64,000 nt of DNA from Goniomonas avonlea (Eukaryota; Cryptophyceae; Goniomonadida; Goniomonadaceae), in NCBI GenBank assembly GCA_003573635.1, contig QUTJ01031852.1, positions 1 through 64,000 of the forward strand. The letters run 5' to 3'. Shown piece by piece: positions 40,701-55,700 of this stretch; the stretch's first letter is position 1; each line of letters opens with the position of its first letter. A program made the translations under genes and the position numbers. A model generated the notes under the pieces. That model saw only the letters and a list, made by a program, of their open reading frames with translations. It did not search any database and was not told where the DNA came from.

Positions 40701-43700
40701 AAACAATCTCCACGGGGTCACCCAGAGTGGCTCCAGACACCCTCCACTGCGCAGGCGTGCCAGCGCTGTTGAAGGTAAGGCTTTCCGGAGTGAAGCTGAG
40801 ACCCAAACCGCTCGGTGTGATGGTGACTTCATTGGGAGGTGCAGAAGAGACTGAAACAGTTAAGGATGCAGACACAACGTTTTGACCCAGAACGGGATAC
40901 GATGGGAGCAAAAACGTCTTCGGGTCGCGTATCTTGATGATTCCATTCTCGGGAGGGGTATACTTGTACTGATCCTCTCCTGTGATGGCATACGAGATTG
41001 GGATGTCACCGTTCTCCGTGCCGCGCACAGTCCATGTTGCCGAGGTGCTCCCGCCCGCAACAAACACCAATGAAGTTGGTGTGAACGTGAGTTGATTTCC
41101 GCTGGGCGTGACCACAACGCGTGTCTTAGGCAAGGTGGTGACAGACACGGTCAATGGGGCAGACGTGACCCCCTTACCTAGGACTGGATACATTGGAAGC
41201 GTGAACGACATCTGCTCCTGGACCTTAACCCTGCTCGTCACCGGGGTAAAGTGCAACTTGTCCTGACCCGACAGATCGTACGTGATGACATGGTCGCCAT
41301 TGACAGTGCCGGTCACCTTCCATGTTCGTGGACCCTTGCCTGTGAACGACAAGGTCGAAGGATCGAATGTCAAGCCCGTGCCTGATGGTGTCACAGAGAC
41401 GATGGCGTCGGCGGAGATGTCGACAGACAACTCTGTGGACGTGACACCCTTGCCGAGGACAGGATAAACTGGCAGCAAGAGCTTCTTTGGAGGAATTACA
41501 GTGATGCTGCCAGGAGCCGGGACGGTGTAATTGAACCTGGATAGCCCTGACAGAGTGTACGTGACCGCATGGGTCCCCTCGACAGTGCCATTGACAGTCC
41601 AGCTTGCAGTGAATGCACCTCCAGCTTGCCAGGTGAGGAATCTCGGAATGAACGTGAGTCCCGTTCCGGACGGTGTGATCGTCACTTGCTGTTGAGGTAA
41701 CGCCGAGACTCGCAGAGTGAGAGCATCTGACACAACGGCAGTTCCGATCAATGGATAAGGAGGAATATCAATCATGTGCTGAGCACCCTTAACCGGCTGC
41801 ACAGCATTGGCTGGGGGGGTATACTCGTATTGGCTTGGGCCTGACACGACATGGGAGACCGCATGGAAGCCGATTTGAACTCCCCTGATGACGAAACTGT
41901 ACGTAATAGCGCTGGAAGGAGTGAAGGTGAACATATTGGGCTCAAACTCCATTCCGGGTCCAGACAGGGCGATCGTCACAGATGTCGTCGGTCGTAGGGA
42001 CACGCTGATAGATCGAGGGTCGCTGGTCTGACCCACATTGATCGAAGCGTAGTCGGAAACAACAAACGACTTCGCTGGCTGGATGGTGAGGCTGCCGGGC
42101 GGGGGAGGCGTGAAGTGATACTTGTCCACACCCGACACAGCGTACGTGACGGGCTGCTCACCATTGATCACACCCTTGACTGTCCAAGTCTTGACAGACG
42201 TGTCAGTGAAAGACAAACTGGCTGGAATGAAGGTCAACCCCGGTCCAGTGGGCGTCACTGTCACGGTTGCAGGTGCTGAGATGCCCACGTTGAGCTGTCC
42301 CGATGTCACATTATTGCCCAATGGCGGTGAGGTAGAGAATGCAAAGGTCTTGGCTGTCTGGATCGTGATCTTGCCAGGTTGAGGAGGCGTGTACTCGTAC
42401 TGATTCGTGCCGGTGATTTGATACACAATTTGAACAGGGTCGCCAAGGATCTCGCCTGTCACCTTCCAGGAGCCGGAAGTCACCCCCCCAACGAATGTCA
42501 AGCTCGCCGGAGCAAACTTGAGCCCTGTGCCACTGGGAGTGATCGTGACTGATGTAGGGGGAGCTGCCGAAATTTCCACTGGCAGCCACGCGGAAGTCAC
42601 GCGCTGGCCAAGAGTGGGGTATGTTGGCAACACGAAGGTCTTGGTGGCCCCCACCTTGACCTTCCCAACAGCCGGGGGCGTGAACTCATACTTGTTCTCG
42701 CCACTCACCGCGTATGTCACAGGAATCTCGCCATCTTGTGTGCCCGTGATCTTCCAGGTTGCAGACTCGCTTCCTCCTGCGACGAACACCAACTCTCTCG
42801 GGTCGAAGGTGAGACCGGGCCCCGAAGGTGTAATGATCACACGCGTAGATGGCGAGTTCGTCACTGACACTGCCAATGGGCCGGACTTTACACCATTGCC
42901 GAGGACATAGTACGCAGGAAGCACGAAAGCTTTTGCCTCCTGAATCGTGATGAAGCCCGACACTGGAGTGAAGTGCTGCCTGTCCGGACCCGAAATCGTG
43001 TAGACAATGTTATGAGATCCAGTGACACTGCCGGACACAGTCCATGTCTTGGCACCAATCGCGGTGAAGGAGAGAGAAGCAGGGGAGAACGTCAATCCAG
43101 CACCTGATGGTGTCACCGTGATAGTTGCTTGATCCGAGATGTCCACACTCAGTTCTCCGGATGTGACATCCTTACCCAACACAGGGTAGGACGGTACGAC
43201 CAGATTCCTCGCAGGTATAATCGTGACTCTGCCTGGGCCGGGGACCGTGTAGTTGAACCGATCCGCGCCTGCCAGTGTATATGAGATGGCGTAGACGCCT
43301 TCTTGACTGCCCCTCACTGTCCAGGTCCTTGTCAATGGGGTGTGCGGTCGCCAGGTCAAGGACGTCGGCTTGAACGTCAAACCAGTCCCGGAGGGGGTGA
43401 TCCTCACTTCCTCCTCAGGCAACTTCGACACGCGAATGATGATTGGCTCGGACTCAACATTGACACCGAGTGTCGGGTACGCAGGAATATCAAACGCATG
43501 GTGCGCCTGCTGTACTGCCTGCACTTTGCTCCCTGCTGGAGTGTACTCGTACTGATCGGTTCCTTCAACAATGTGTGATACTGTATGGAATCCGATCAAT
43601 GTCCCGCGGACCGTGAAACCCTGAGTCATAGAGCTCGTTGGAGTGTAGGTCAAGAGCGATGGATTGAACTCGAGCCCAGTGGCAGACAGCCTTAAAGTGA

Positions 43701-46700
43701 CCAAGGTGGACGGAGGCTGAGCGACACTAATGGACAAGGGGCCACTCGTTTCTCCCAGGTTGAGAGGTTCATACTCGCGAATCACGAACGTCTTGGCAGC
43801 TTGGATAGTGATGCTTCCAGGAGAAGGAGGCGTGAATAAGTACTGGTCCGGGCCAGACAGTCTGTACGTGATTCTCTGCACGCCATCAATTTCACCAGAG
43901 ACGATCCAAGTTTTGGGGACAATGTTGGTGAAGGACAGGGTCGTGGGTGAGAAAGTCAGTCCTGGACCCGACGGGGTGACTGTCACTGTAGCATTCGAAG
44001 AAATCTTCACGTTGAGCTTTGGCGACCAGACTTGGTTGCCTAGAAGTGGATAGTCGGAGAAGAAGAATGATTTCGCGGGCTGGATTGTGATCTGCCCAGG
44101 CGCTGGCGTGGTGTATTGGTTCCTGTCAGCACCGGTGACCTCGTACAGGATGTCAACAGGTGCTCCAAGCGTGCTCCCGCTCACTGTCCAAGTTGCCGAC
44201 CTCGCACCGCTGGAAAACGTCATGACGGAAGGAACGAATGTGAGTCCATCCCCGCGAGGTGTAATCTGGACCTCATTGGTTGGTGGTACAGAGAGTTGAA
44301 CCATCAAGGGAGCAGATGTTACGAACTGGCCAAGGACCGGATAGGTTGGCAGAATGAAAGTCCGAGCTGGTTGAATAGTGATCTGTTGAGCCTCTGGTGG
44401 CATGAATTGACCCCGGTCCGCCCCACTGAGATTGTACCGCACCACGATCGCACCGTCTTGCTCACCCCGTACTGTCCAGGTGAGCGACGAGCTGCCACCC
44501 CCAACGAAGGAAAGGAATGGTGGCACAAAGGTTAGTCCGGATCCACTGGGCGTGATGATCACCTCCCCAAGAGTCAGGCCAGAAACAGACACAGTCTGCT
44601 CCGTGGAGGTCACATTGTTGCCAAGAACTGGGTAATCAGGCATAATGAACCATTTCACGTCCTGAATGGTAATGTTGCTGTACGCAGGCAGGAAATGCAA
44701 GCGGTCACGGCCATCATACTCGTATGTAATCTGGTGGAAACCGTTGATGACGCCCTTCACCGTCCAGGGTTGCAGCTCCCGTCCAGTGTACACAGCCCAG
44801 CGGTGGAAAACAGGATTAAATGTCAGTCCAGTGCCCTTGGGCAGAGCTTGTACCTCCGCTGCGTCGTCGATGTCCACGAAGAGTTCCTCTGAAGTCACCC
44901 CGTTGCCCATTGTTGGGTAACGAGGGGGCAACAGGTGCTTCGGCGGAATGATGGTGATGGTCGCAGGGTTGGGTGCAGTGTAATTGTAGCGAGACACTCC
45001 CGATACACTGTATGAGACGGCTTGCTCACCAATGATAGTACCCTTGACGATGTAACTCAGCGTCGGTGGTCCGCCAGCCTCGAACGTGAGAGACGAAGGA
45101 GCAAAAGTCAACCCGTTACCGAACGGCGTTATTGTCACTCTGACCTGGGGCAATGACGAAACCCGGACAACATGAGGGTCTGACTCAACACCCGCACCAA
45201 GGACGGGGTAGGCAGGGATGTCAAAGGACTTCTGCGCCATCTGCACTGACTGCGCCTGATCTGCAGGAGGCGTATACTCGTACTGTGCGTCCCCGGTAAC
45301 AGTATGCTTCACCATATGGGTCCCAACCAAAACACCCTTGACGGTCAGAGCCTGGGCTTCTGAACTGAAGGGAGCGAACGTGAAGCGCGATGGATTGAAC
45401 TCCAGTCCTGGAGCAGAGAGTGTGATAGTCACCGACGTTGACGGAGGCTGCGCAACACTAATAAATCGAGGGCGGCTTGTCTCTCCCACATTCAGCACAG
45501 TGTACTCAGGAAGCACGAACTGCTTGGGCGACTGGATTGTGATGCTGCCAGGCTGGGGTTGTGCGAATTGGTACTTGTCGCGACCAGATACCGAATACAC
45601 GATGCTGTGCTGCCCAATGATTTGACCCTTGACAGTCCACGTTCGCACACCCGTGTCGATAAATGATAAACTCGAAGGCGCGAATGTGAGCCCAGGGCCA
45701 GAGGGGGTCACTGTCACCTCGGCGTTGGCTGAGATACCAACAGTGAGCTCTTCAGATCGAACTCCCGCTCCCAGGACTGGATAAGTAGAGAAACCAAAGG
45801 TCTTGGCTGGCGCGATCACTATCTGTCCTGACTGTGGAGGGGTGTACTTGTACTGGTCCACACCGGAGATGGCATACAAAATCTCCACAGGGTCACCTAT
45901 CAGACTTCCGGTTACCCTCCAAGCACCAGAGGACATTGCGTTCGTAAACACGAGGCTTGACGGCGTGAATGTCAGCCCAGCACCGCTAGGAGTGACGATG
46001 ACCTCGGTCGGTGGAACGGACGAAACGGACACTGACAACGATGACGAAGTCACGCCTTGTCCCAGCGTGGGATATGTCGGCAGCACAAAGGTCAGCGCTG
46101 GTTGCACCTTCACTGTTCCCGCAAGCGGTGGTGTGTACTCGTACTGGTTCTCGCCGCTGATCATGTACGAGATAGGTATGTCCCCAGCCTGCCCACCTGT
46201 CACTGTCCAGGTTGCTGACGTGGCACCCCCACCAATAAACTCGAGCTTTGAAGGCTTAAAGACGAGCCCAGGCCCACTGGGTGTGATCACTACCCTTGTT
46301 GCTGGCGAGTTGGACACGGATACTGGCAACCGGGCGGAAGTCACATCGACGCCGAGCGTCGGATACGGTGGCAGAGTGAATGTCTTCGAATCCCGGACCT
46401 CCACGGTGCCCACCGCAGGTGTGAAATGCAACTTGTCTCGGCCGGAGAGGGTGTATTTGATCGGATGGACTCCATTGAAGGTTCCCTTGACCGTCCAAGT
46501 CTGGACCCCAACACCGGTGAATGATAGAATCTCCGGTGTGAAGGTGAGTCCAGTTCCTGAGGGAGTAACGGAAACAACAGCTGTGGAGGAGATATCCACA
46601 TTCAGCTGCCCAGAAGTCACGCCATTGCCAAGAAGAGGATAAGTAGGAAGCGACATCGACTTGGCCTCAACGATCGTGATGCTTCCCGGATTCGGAACAG

Positions 46701-49700
46701 TGAAGTTGAACCTTGATGGCCCGGACAGCGTGTAGGTGATCGCATGCTCTCCGAGTTGACTGCCCCTCACAGTCCAGGAACGGGTAATGGTTCCACCAGC
46801 AACCCAGGTCAGAGAAAGAGGGGAAAATGTCAACCCAGTGCCAGCAGGCGTGATGGTGACCTGTTCAGTAGGCAAGGCTGATACACGGAGCGTCAGTGGA
46901 TCAGATTGCACCTCGCGGCCGAGCACGGGATACTGAGGGATGTCAAATATTTTATCAGCTCCTTGCACCGGTTGGATTCCGTTGGACGGAGGCGTGTACT
47001 CGTACTGGTCGACACCTGTGACCACGTGAGAGACTGTGTGGAATCCTGTCACAGTGCCCTTGATAGTCAGGCTCTGCAACGCGGAATTGGAAGGCGAGAA
47101 GATGAATTCGGATGGAGTGAACACCAGACCGTTTCCGAGCAGAGTGATCTTCACCGAGGTGGTTGGCGCTTGCCGCACCCCGATTGTCAGAGGGTTGCTG
47201 GTCTGACCGGCATTGAGGGTGTAGTAGTTCGGCAGCACAAACTCCTTTGCGGGCTGAATCGTGATGCTGTCAGCCGCAGGTGGAGTGAACAGGTACTGAT
47301 CAGGCCCTGAGATTTGGTAGGCGATGGGTTGGAGGCCGTTTACTTCACCGACGACCTTCCAGGAATGAACTTCGGTTCCCACGAAGTCGGCACTGAACGA
47401 AAGGCTCGATGGCACAAAGGTGAGCCCTGGGCCGGAAGGAGTCACTGTGACAGTGCCGGGTTCCGAGACGCCAACGCTGAGCGCTTGAGACGAAACACCA
47501 TTGCCTAGGACGGGGTATGTCGAGAAACCGAAGGTCTTGGCGGGCTGGATCGTGATCTGTCCCGGTTGGGGGGGGTTGTACTCGGCGCGGTCGACTCCAG
47601 TGACAACATACACAATTTCCACAGGTCCAGGAGAGCTCCCCTTCACCTTCCATGACAGGGAAGCAACCCCAGTGGTGAAAATCAGGGAGGATGGAGTGAA
47701 TGTGAGACCTGCTCCACTCGGCGTAATTGTGATCGAGGTTGGTGGCGCGGCAGACAGTTGAACGCTGAGGGAGGCCGATTGAACACCCTGTCCCAGAGTT
47801 GGGTATGCTGGGAGGATGAATGTCTTGGCTGGTTGTACAGTCACCACGCCGGAAGGAGGTGGGGCATACTCGTACTGATCATTCGAGGAAATTGCGTAGG
47901 TAATAGGCACGTCGCCATTCTGAACGCCTTGTACCGTCCATGAGCCAGAAGCCTCCCCAGCAACTTCAAACACTAGCTTCGCTGGTGTGAAAGTCAGCCC
48001 AGGCCCGCTGGGTGTGATGATCACCCGGGAGGACGGAGAGCTCGAAACTGAGACTGTCAGAGGAGAAGACGTCACACCATTACCAAGTCGCGGGTAGATG
48101 GGGAGCGTGAACAACTTTGCCGCTTGAATTGTTACGCTGCTTGACGCCGGAGTGAAGTGCAACTTGTCACGACCAGTCAAAGCATAGGTGATAGGCTGCA
48201 CCCCGTTCATGTTTCCGGAGACTGTCCATGTCTTGGGTCCGACTCCAGTGAATGACAGGGAAGCAGGCGAGAAAGTCAAACCAGGACCGGAGGGAGTCAC
48301 GGTGACGGTCGCGTCGGACGAAATGTCCAGGTTCAGGAGACCCGATGTCACACCGTTGCCAAGCACAGGGTATGTCGGCAGCCGAAGAGTCTTTGCTGGG
48401 ATCACTGTGATGCTGCCATCATCAGGAACCGTGAAGTTGAACCGCGAAGCGCCGAACAGTTCGTAAGTAATGACGTGGACACCTTCCTGGGCTCCGGAAA
48501 GTGTCCAGGAGGCAGTCATGGAGCCGCCGGCAACCCAAATCAGAGTGGGGGGCGTGAATGTCAGACCTGGGCCTGAAGGCGTGATCCTGACTTCCTGCCT
48601 TGGCAAGTCGGACACACGGAGTGTCAGGGGATCGGATTGGACACCGATTCCAAGTACAGGGTACGCAGGGATGTTAAACGCCTTGAATGCTCCCTGGACA
48701 GCTTGCACGTCTTGTGAAGGAGGTGTGTACTCGTATTGATCCGTGTCAGACACCTGATACGAAACTGGGTGGAAGCCATTCACCAACCCAGTCACTTGCA
48801 CAAACTGTACAGTGGCGGTGGAAGGATTAAACACGAACCGTGAAGGAGTAAATTCAAGTCCCGGCCCAGACAACGATATCGTCACTGAGGTGGACGGCGC
48901 CTGGTTCACACTGATAGCCAATGGCTCACTGGTTTGCAAGGCATTGATGGTGTAGTACTGAGGCAGACTAAACGTCTTGGCCGGCTGGATAGTAATGCTT
49001 CCGGGTGCAGGTTGCTCGAAGTGATGCTTGTCGGGACCTGATAGGGTGTAGGTGATGCTCTGTACTCCATCGATGGTGCCAACCACAGTCCAGGTCTGCA
49101 CGGTTGTGTCCGTGTACGTCAGACTTGTGGGGGTGAAGGTCAGCCCCGGCCCTGTCGGGGTCACTGTTACTGATGCCGCCTCCGAGATGCCGACTGACAG
49201 CTCTGCCGACACCACACCGTTACCGAGCACAGAATATGGAGAGAACGCGAAGGTCTTTGGAGATTGGATCGTGATTCCTCCGGAAGCAGGCGGCTTGTAC
49301 TCGTAGCGGTCGGGACCAGAGATTGCGTAAACAATTTCAATAGGATCTCCGAGAACGCTCCCGGTCACTTTCCACGTCTGGGATACAACGCTGTTGGAGA
49401 ACGTCCGACTCGACGGGGAGAACACTAGTCCGGCCCCGCTGGGAGTAATGGTGACAGCAGTCGGCGGCGCTGCCGACACTTGCACAACGAGAGACTCAGA
49501 GAGCACACCTTGCCCAGTCGCTGGATAGGAAGGCAGCACAAATGTCTTGGCCGGCTGCACCTTGATTGAGCCCGCTGCAGGTGGAGTGAACTCGTATCTG
49601 TCAACTCCACTGATGGAATACGTCACAGGAATATCGCCGTCCTGAATTCCTCGCACTGTCCAAGTGGCCGACGAGGCGCCGCCCGCAACGAACGCCAATT

Positions 49701-52700
49701 GCGTTGGTGCGAAGGTTAGCCCTGGGCCAGTCGGGGTGATCACCACGCGGGTTGGAGGCAAGCTAGACACCGACACAGTTAGTGAGCCCGAGGTCACGCC
49801 ATTGCCGAGGACTGGATAGGACGGAAGAGCAAAGGTCTTGGGGCTTTGCACCGTCACGTTGCTGGTCGCTGGCAAGAAGTGCAACTTGTCTCGTCCAGAC
49901 AGGGCGTACCGGACAGAGTGAACACCGTCGATGGCGCCAGTCACGGTCCAAGTTTGGCTCGCAGTGTCGGTGAACGACAGGCTGACGGGGGAAAATGTGA
50001 GGCCAGGGCCGGAGGGTGTCACAGTCACGGTGGCAGGGGCCGAGATGCCAACGATAAGTTGACCAGACGTGACTCCAGTCCCCAACACTGGGTAAACCGG
50101 TAGTCCCAAAATCTTGGAGGGAATGACAGTGATGCTGCCTGCATCGGGAACAGTGAAGTTATGTCTGGAAGTTCCAGACACTTGGTAAGTCACTGCATGC
50201 TCGCCCTCCTGGGAGCCACGGACGATCCAGGACTGTGTCAGAGAGCCACTGGCGGCCCAAGTCAAGGAGCTCGGCGTGAACGTCAGGCCCGGTCCCGAAG
50301 GGGTGATGGTAACATCGTGCCTCGGAAGTGCGGACACTCGCACTGCCAATGGATCAGACGTGACCCCGGCGCCAACGACAGGATACGCAGGGATGTCAAA
50401 AAGGTGATGGGCTCCCTGGACGGCCTGGACACGGTCGGCAGGAGGTGTGTACTCGTACTTGTCGAGCCCAGACACTGTGTGCGACACCGTGTGGAAGCCG
50501 ACTTGCGTGCCCCTAACAGTGAGACTCTGAGAATTGGAGCTCGTGGACGCGAACGAAAATTGAGCTGGAGTGAACACTGCTCCTCCTGCCGCCATCTGGA
50601 TGTTCACAGACGTCGAAGGGGCTGACGACACACCAACAGAAAGAGGTGCACTGGTCTGTCCCACGTTGATAGTGTAGTACTCTGGCAGGACGAACGCTTT
50701 AGCGGGCTGGATCTTGATACTGCCATCCTGAGGCGGTGTAAAGTGATACTTGTCAGGACCGGACAGAGTGTAAACAATAGTCTGGGTCCCGTCGGTCACA
50801 CCGGTCACTTTCCAGCTCTGCACCGCGGTGCCAGTGAACGACAGGCTCGAAGGCACGAAGGTCAGACCAAGGCCAGAAGGAGTCACCGTCACAGTGGCGA
50901 TGGCAGAGATTTGGACATTTAGGTCGCCAGATGCCACACCATTGCCCATCACAGGGTAGGAGGGCAACAAAACCGTCTTCGCAGGCTGAATGACGATCTT
51001 GCCCTGAAGCGGGGGGGTGTACTCATAACGGTCAGCGCCCGTGATCGCGTACACGATTGCCACTGGGTTACCAACAGTTGTACCGGTCACGGTCCAAGAC
51101 CCAGTCATCACGGCATTTGTGAACGTGAGGCTCGTCGGGGAAAACACCAGGCCCTCACCAGATGGCGTGATCGTGACTTGTGTAGGAGGAAGTGCGGAAA
51201 CTTCCACAGTGAGTGGCGCCGAAGTCACGGTGCGGCCGAGAGTCGGATACGTCGGCAGCACGAAAGTCTTGGCCATTTGCACATTGACCGAGCCTTGCGC
51301 GGGAGGCGTGTACTCGTACCGGTCCTCACCACTCACTGCGTAAGAGATCGGAATGGCTCCAGTTTGGGTCCCACGCACTGTCCAGGTTCCGGACATGCTC
51401 CCACCAGCTACGAACGCAAGTTGTGCAGGCGTGAAGGTCAGACCAGGTCCACTCGGTGTGATCACAACTCGCGTGAGCGGTGAGTTGGAGATGGACACCG
51501 ATCGAGGAGGAGAGGTTACACCACTGCCAAGGATTGGGTACGTCGGAAGCATGAAGGACTTGGGCTCTTGAATTGTCACCATGCTCGATGCCGGAGAGAA
51601 ATGCAACTTGTCACGGCCTGTGATTGCATATGAAATAGGCTGCTGTCCATTGATAGCCCCAGTCACTGTCCAGGTTTTGAGACCAGTGTCTGAGTACGAC
51701 AGGGACGAGGGCGAAAATGTCAACCCAGGCCCAGATGGCGTGACGGTCACCGTAGCAGCCCGCGAAATGTCAACGCTCAGCTGACCCGAGGTCACGCCAT
51801 TGCCGAGCGTTGGGTAAACAGGGAGCACAAGCGTCTTGGGTGAAATGACGGTGATGGCGCCTGGATCAGGAACAGTGTAGTTGAATCGAGATTGCCCTGT
51901 CAACGTGTACGTGACCGCCTGGGTACCCTCCACCGTACCGCGAACGGTCCATGTTGCTGACCTAGAATCACCCGGTAGCCATGTGATGGAGCTGGGCGTG
52001 AAGGTTAAACCTGTTCCTGATGGAGTGATGGTGACCGACTCCGAGGGAAGTGAGGAAACGCGAACCGTAAGTGGATCCGAGAGAACACCTGACCCAAGCA
52101 CGGGGTAGCTGGGGACCTCGAAGATCTTCGTTGTCCCTTGCACTGCCTGCACCCGGTCTGGAATGGGAGGGTATTCGTACTTGTCTGCTCCCGACACCGT
52201 ATGCGTCACTGTGTGGAAGCCTTCAAGCACTCCCGTGACAGTAAGACTCATTGAGGTTGCGCCCCACGAGTAGAAAGTAAATTGCGAAGGCTCAAACTCT
52301 AATCCCGGGGACGTGAGGGTCACGGTGACTGTGGTTGATGGAGGCGCCGACACACTGATGGTCTGGGGACCGCTCGTTTGGCCGACGTTAAGTGTGTAGT
52401 ATTCAGGCACACCGAATGTCTTGACGGGCTGGATTGTGATGCTCCCAGGCATAGGTGGCGTGAAATGATACTTGTCTTGACCAGAAACCACGTAGTTGAT
52501 GGGCTGTGCACCGTCAATTAGACCTGTGACCTTCCACGTTTGGGCGACAGAATCGGTGAAAGAGAGGCTTGTCGGTTCGAACGTGAGTCCTGGGCCAGAA
52601 GGCGTGACAGTCACCGTTGCCGGCGATGAAATACCAACATGAAGCGCACCCGACGTAACACCATTCCCGAGCACTGGATAGGCCGAGAAACCAAAGGTCT

Positions 52701-55700
52701 TAGCAGGCTGGATGGCAATCTGCCCAGGTTGTGGAGGAGTGTATTGATACCTGTCAGGACCGGCGATGGCGTAAGAAATTTCAACCGGATCACCGAGAGT
52801 GTTGCCAGTCACAGTCCAAGTTCCTGAGACAATACCATTGAGGAACCTCAACTCTGGCGGCGAAAACGTCAACCCGGTTCCGCTTGGAGTGAGAACCACT
52901 TCAGTGGGAGGAGCCGATGATACCGTTACCGTGAGTGACGCTGATGTCACACCCCTGCCGAGAGTCGGGTATGCGGGCAAAGCAAAAGTCTTTGCAGGCT
53001 GCACCGTCACGGATCCCACAGTTGGCGGCGTGAACTCGTACTTGTCCTCTCCACTTACTGCGTAAGACACTTCCTGCACACCATTCTGGGTTCCACGAAC
53101 AGTCCAAGTTGCCATCATACTGCCGCCCGCTTGGAATATCAGCTGAGATGGCACAAACGTCAGTCCAGCCCCGCTGGGTGTGATCACCACTCTTGCGTTC
53201 GGCAGAGATGACACAGACACTGACAAAGGCCCGGATGTTACACCGTTGCCCAGAATCGGGTATGTCGGGAGAGTAAAGGTCTTCGGTGCTTGGATAGTGA
53301 TGCTACCAGACACTGGAGTGAAATGTTTTTCATCACGACCAGAGATCAGGTAGTTGATGGTCTGCATACCGTTGGCAGAACCCTTCACGCTCCAGGTTTG
53401 CGCTCCGGTTCCAGTGAACGAAAGTGATGGCGGAGTGAAGGTGAGTCCCGTGCCTGACGGCGTCACAGTCACAGTCGCCGCCTCCGAAATATCGACACTG
53501 AGTTGCCCTGAGGTCACGCCAGTACCCAGCACAGGGTAACGGGGCAGTGCCAGAGTCTTGGCTGTAATGATGCTGATAGTGTCAGGATCCGGGATGGTGA
53601 AGTTGAACCTCGATGGGCCAGACACCGTGTACGAGATATCCTGAACTCCGGCCTCAGTCCCGACGACAGTGAAGCTTTGAGAGACGGCGCCAGCAGACGA
53701 CCAGGTCAAAGAGATGGGTGAGAACGTAAGACCGGATCCCGATGGTGTCAGAGTCACCTCCTCCCTCGGTAAGGAGGACACACGGAGCGTGATCGGATGC
53801 GACCTGATCCCAGTTCCAAGAACAGGATAGGTCGGGATATCGAAGAAGTGAGAGGCTCCAGCAACGGTCTGTACTCCATCCGAAGGTGGGCTGTACTCGT
53901 ACTGGTCTTGGTCAGTGACATGGTAAGAAATCGTGTGCATGCCAGCGCGAAGGCCTCGCACGGTGACACTCTTTGCGGTGGAGTCAGCCGCCGTGAAGAC
54001 GAAGACTAGAGGAACGATCTCGACACCAGTTGCAGACAGAGTGAGAGTGACCGAGGATGTGGGAGGCTGCGCCACGGACACCAACAGTGATTCGCTCGTC
54101 TCTCCCACATTCAAGGTGTAATACCTGGGAAGGACAAAGGTCTTCGTGGCCTGGATCCTAATACTGTCGGGTGCCGGCTGCATGAAGTGGTAAAAGTCAC
54201 GTCCAGACACGTTGTATGTGATCGTCTGCAGACCGTCAATCTCACCAGTGACGGTCCATGACTGTGATGAGGAATCTGTGAAGGACAAACTGGGAGGGTT
54301 GAAGGTGAGTCCTGGACCCCGTGGAGTAACGGTCACCGTTGCTGCTTCAGAGATCTTCACATTCAGATTCGCGGAGGTCACACCGTTGCCCAACAAGGGG
54401 TACGTGGAGAATGCAAACATCTTGGCAGCTTGGATTGTGATCTGCCCTGGCTCTGCGCGAGCATATTCTGCCTGGTCCACACCCGTGATGGCGTACAAGA
54501 TCTCAACGGGGTCACCGAGCGTGCTGCCTGACACTGTCCATTGCCCAGACGGAACACTATTTGTGAAAGTCAAACTAGCAGGGATAAAGGTCAGTCCTGA
54601 GCCACTCGGCGTGATCGTGACTGACGTCGGCGGGGTTGCAGAAACTCGAATGGCTAGTGACGCCGACCGCACATTCTGTCCCAGAGTGGGGTACGTCGGG
54701 AGCACAAAGGTCTTAGGCGACTGAACAGTCACAGATCCCGTTGCCGGAGGCATGTACACGTACTTGTCTGTCCCAGTGATGGCGTAGGAAATAGGGATGC
54801 TGCCATCAATGGTGCCACGGACCGTCCAAGTGCCGGACGTTGGCCCGCCTGCCACAAACACCAGCTGCGATGGCGTGAACTCCAGTCCATTCCCGCTCGG
54901 AGTGATGACGACACGAACAGTCGGAGCGTTCGACACGGACACTGTCAGAGGGCTCGATGATACACCCCTTCCGAGAATAGGATAGGATGGAAGAGTAAAG
55001 GTCCTTGCCTCCTCGATGGTCACAGTGCCAGTGGCAGGAGTAAAGTGCAACTTGTCAGCACCAGAGAGCACATAGGTGATCGGCTGTGTACCAATAGTGG
55101 AACCCTTCACAGTCCAGGTCTGAGGACCAGTCCCCATGAACTCAGCCCAGCCGAGGCGGAACGGTGAGAAGGTCAGTCCAGGTCCAGACGGAGTCACAAA
55201 CACGGACGCTGGTGCAGATATATCGACATTGTGCATTCCGGAGGTGACGTTCTTGCCGAGTGTGGGGTATGTGGGCAGCAGCAAAGTCTTCGCCTTGATG
55301 ATTTTGACAGTGCCTGGATTCGGGATAGTGAAATTGAACCTGGAAGGACCAGCCAAGGAGTACGTGATGGCGTGCACCCCTTCCTGGCTGCCCCTGACCG
55401 TCCAGGTGAGAGTTGTTGGTCCACCAGCAACCCATGTCATGGTTGAGGGAGTGAAGGTCAGACCGGGGCCAGTCGGGGTCAGACGGACCTCCTGTATTGG
55501 GAGGGTCGACACACGGACACTCAGCGGGTCCGACTCGACATTTTGCCCGAGAACAGGGTAGGACGGGATCTCAAAGACGTGCTGCGCGCCCTTGACCACC
55601 TGGGCTCCGTTTGCAAGTGGCGTGTATTCATACTTGTCCGCTCCCGAAATGACGTACGTAACAGCGTGCGTTCCAGCTTGGGCACCATAGACAGTCAAGC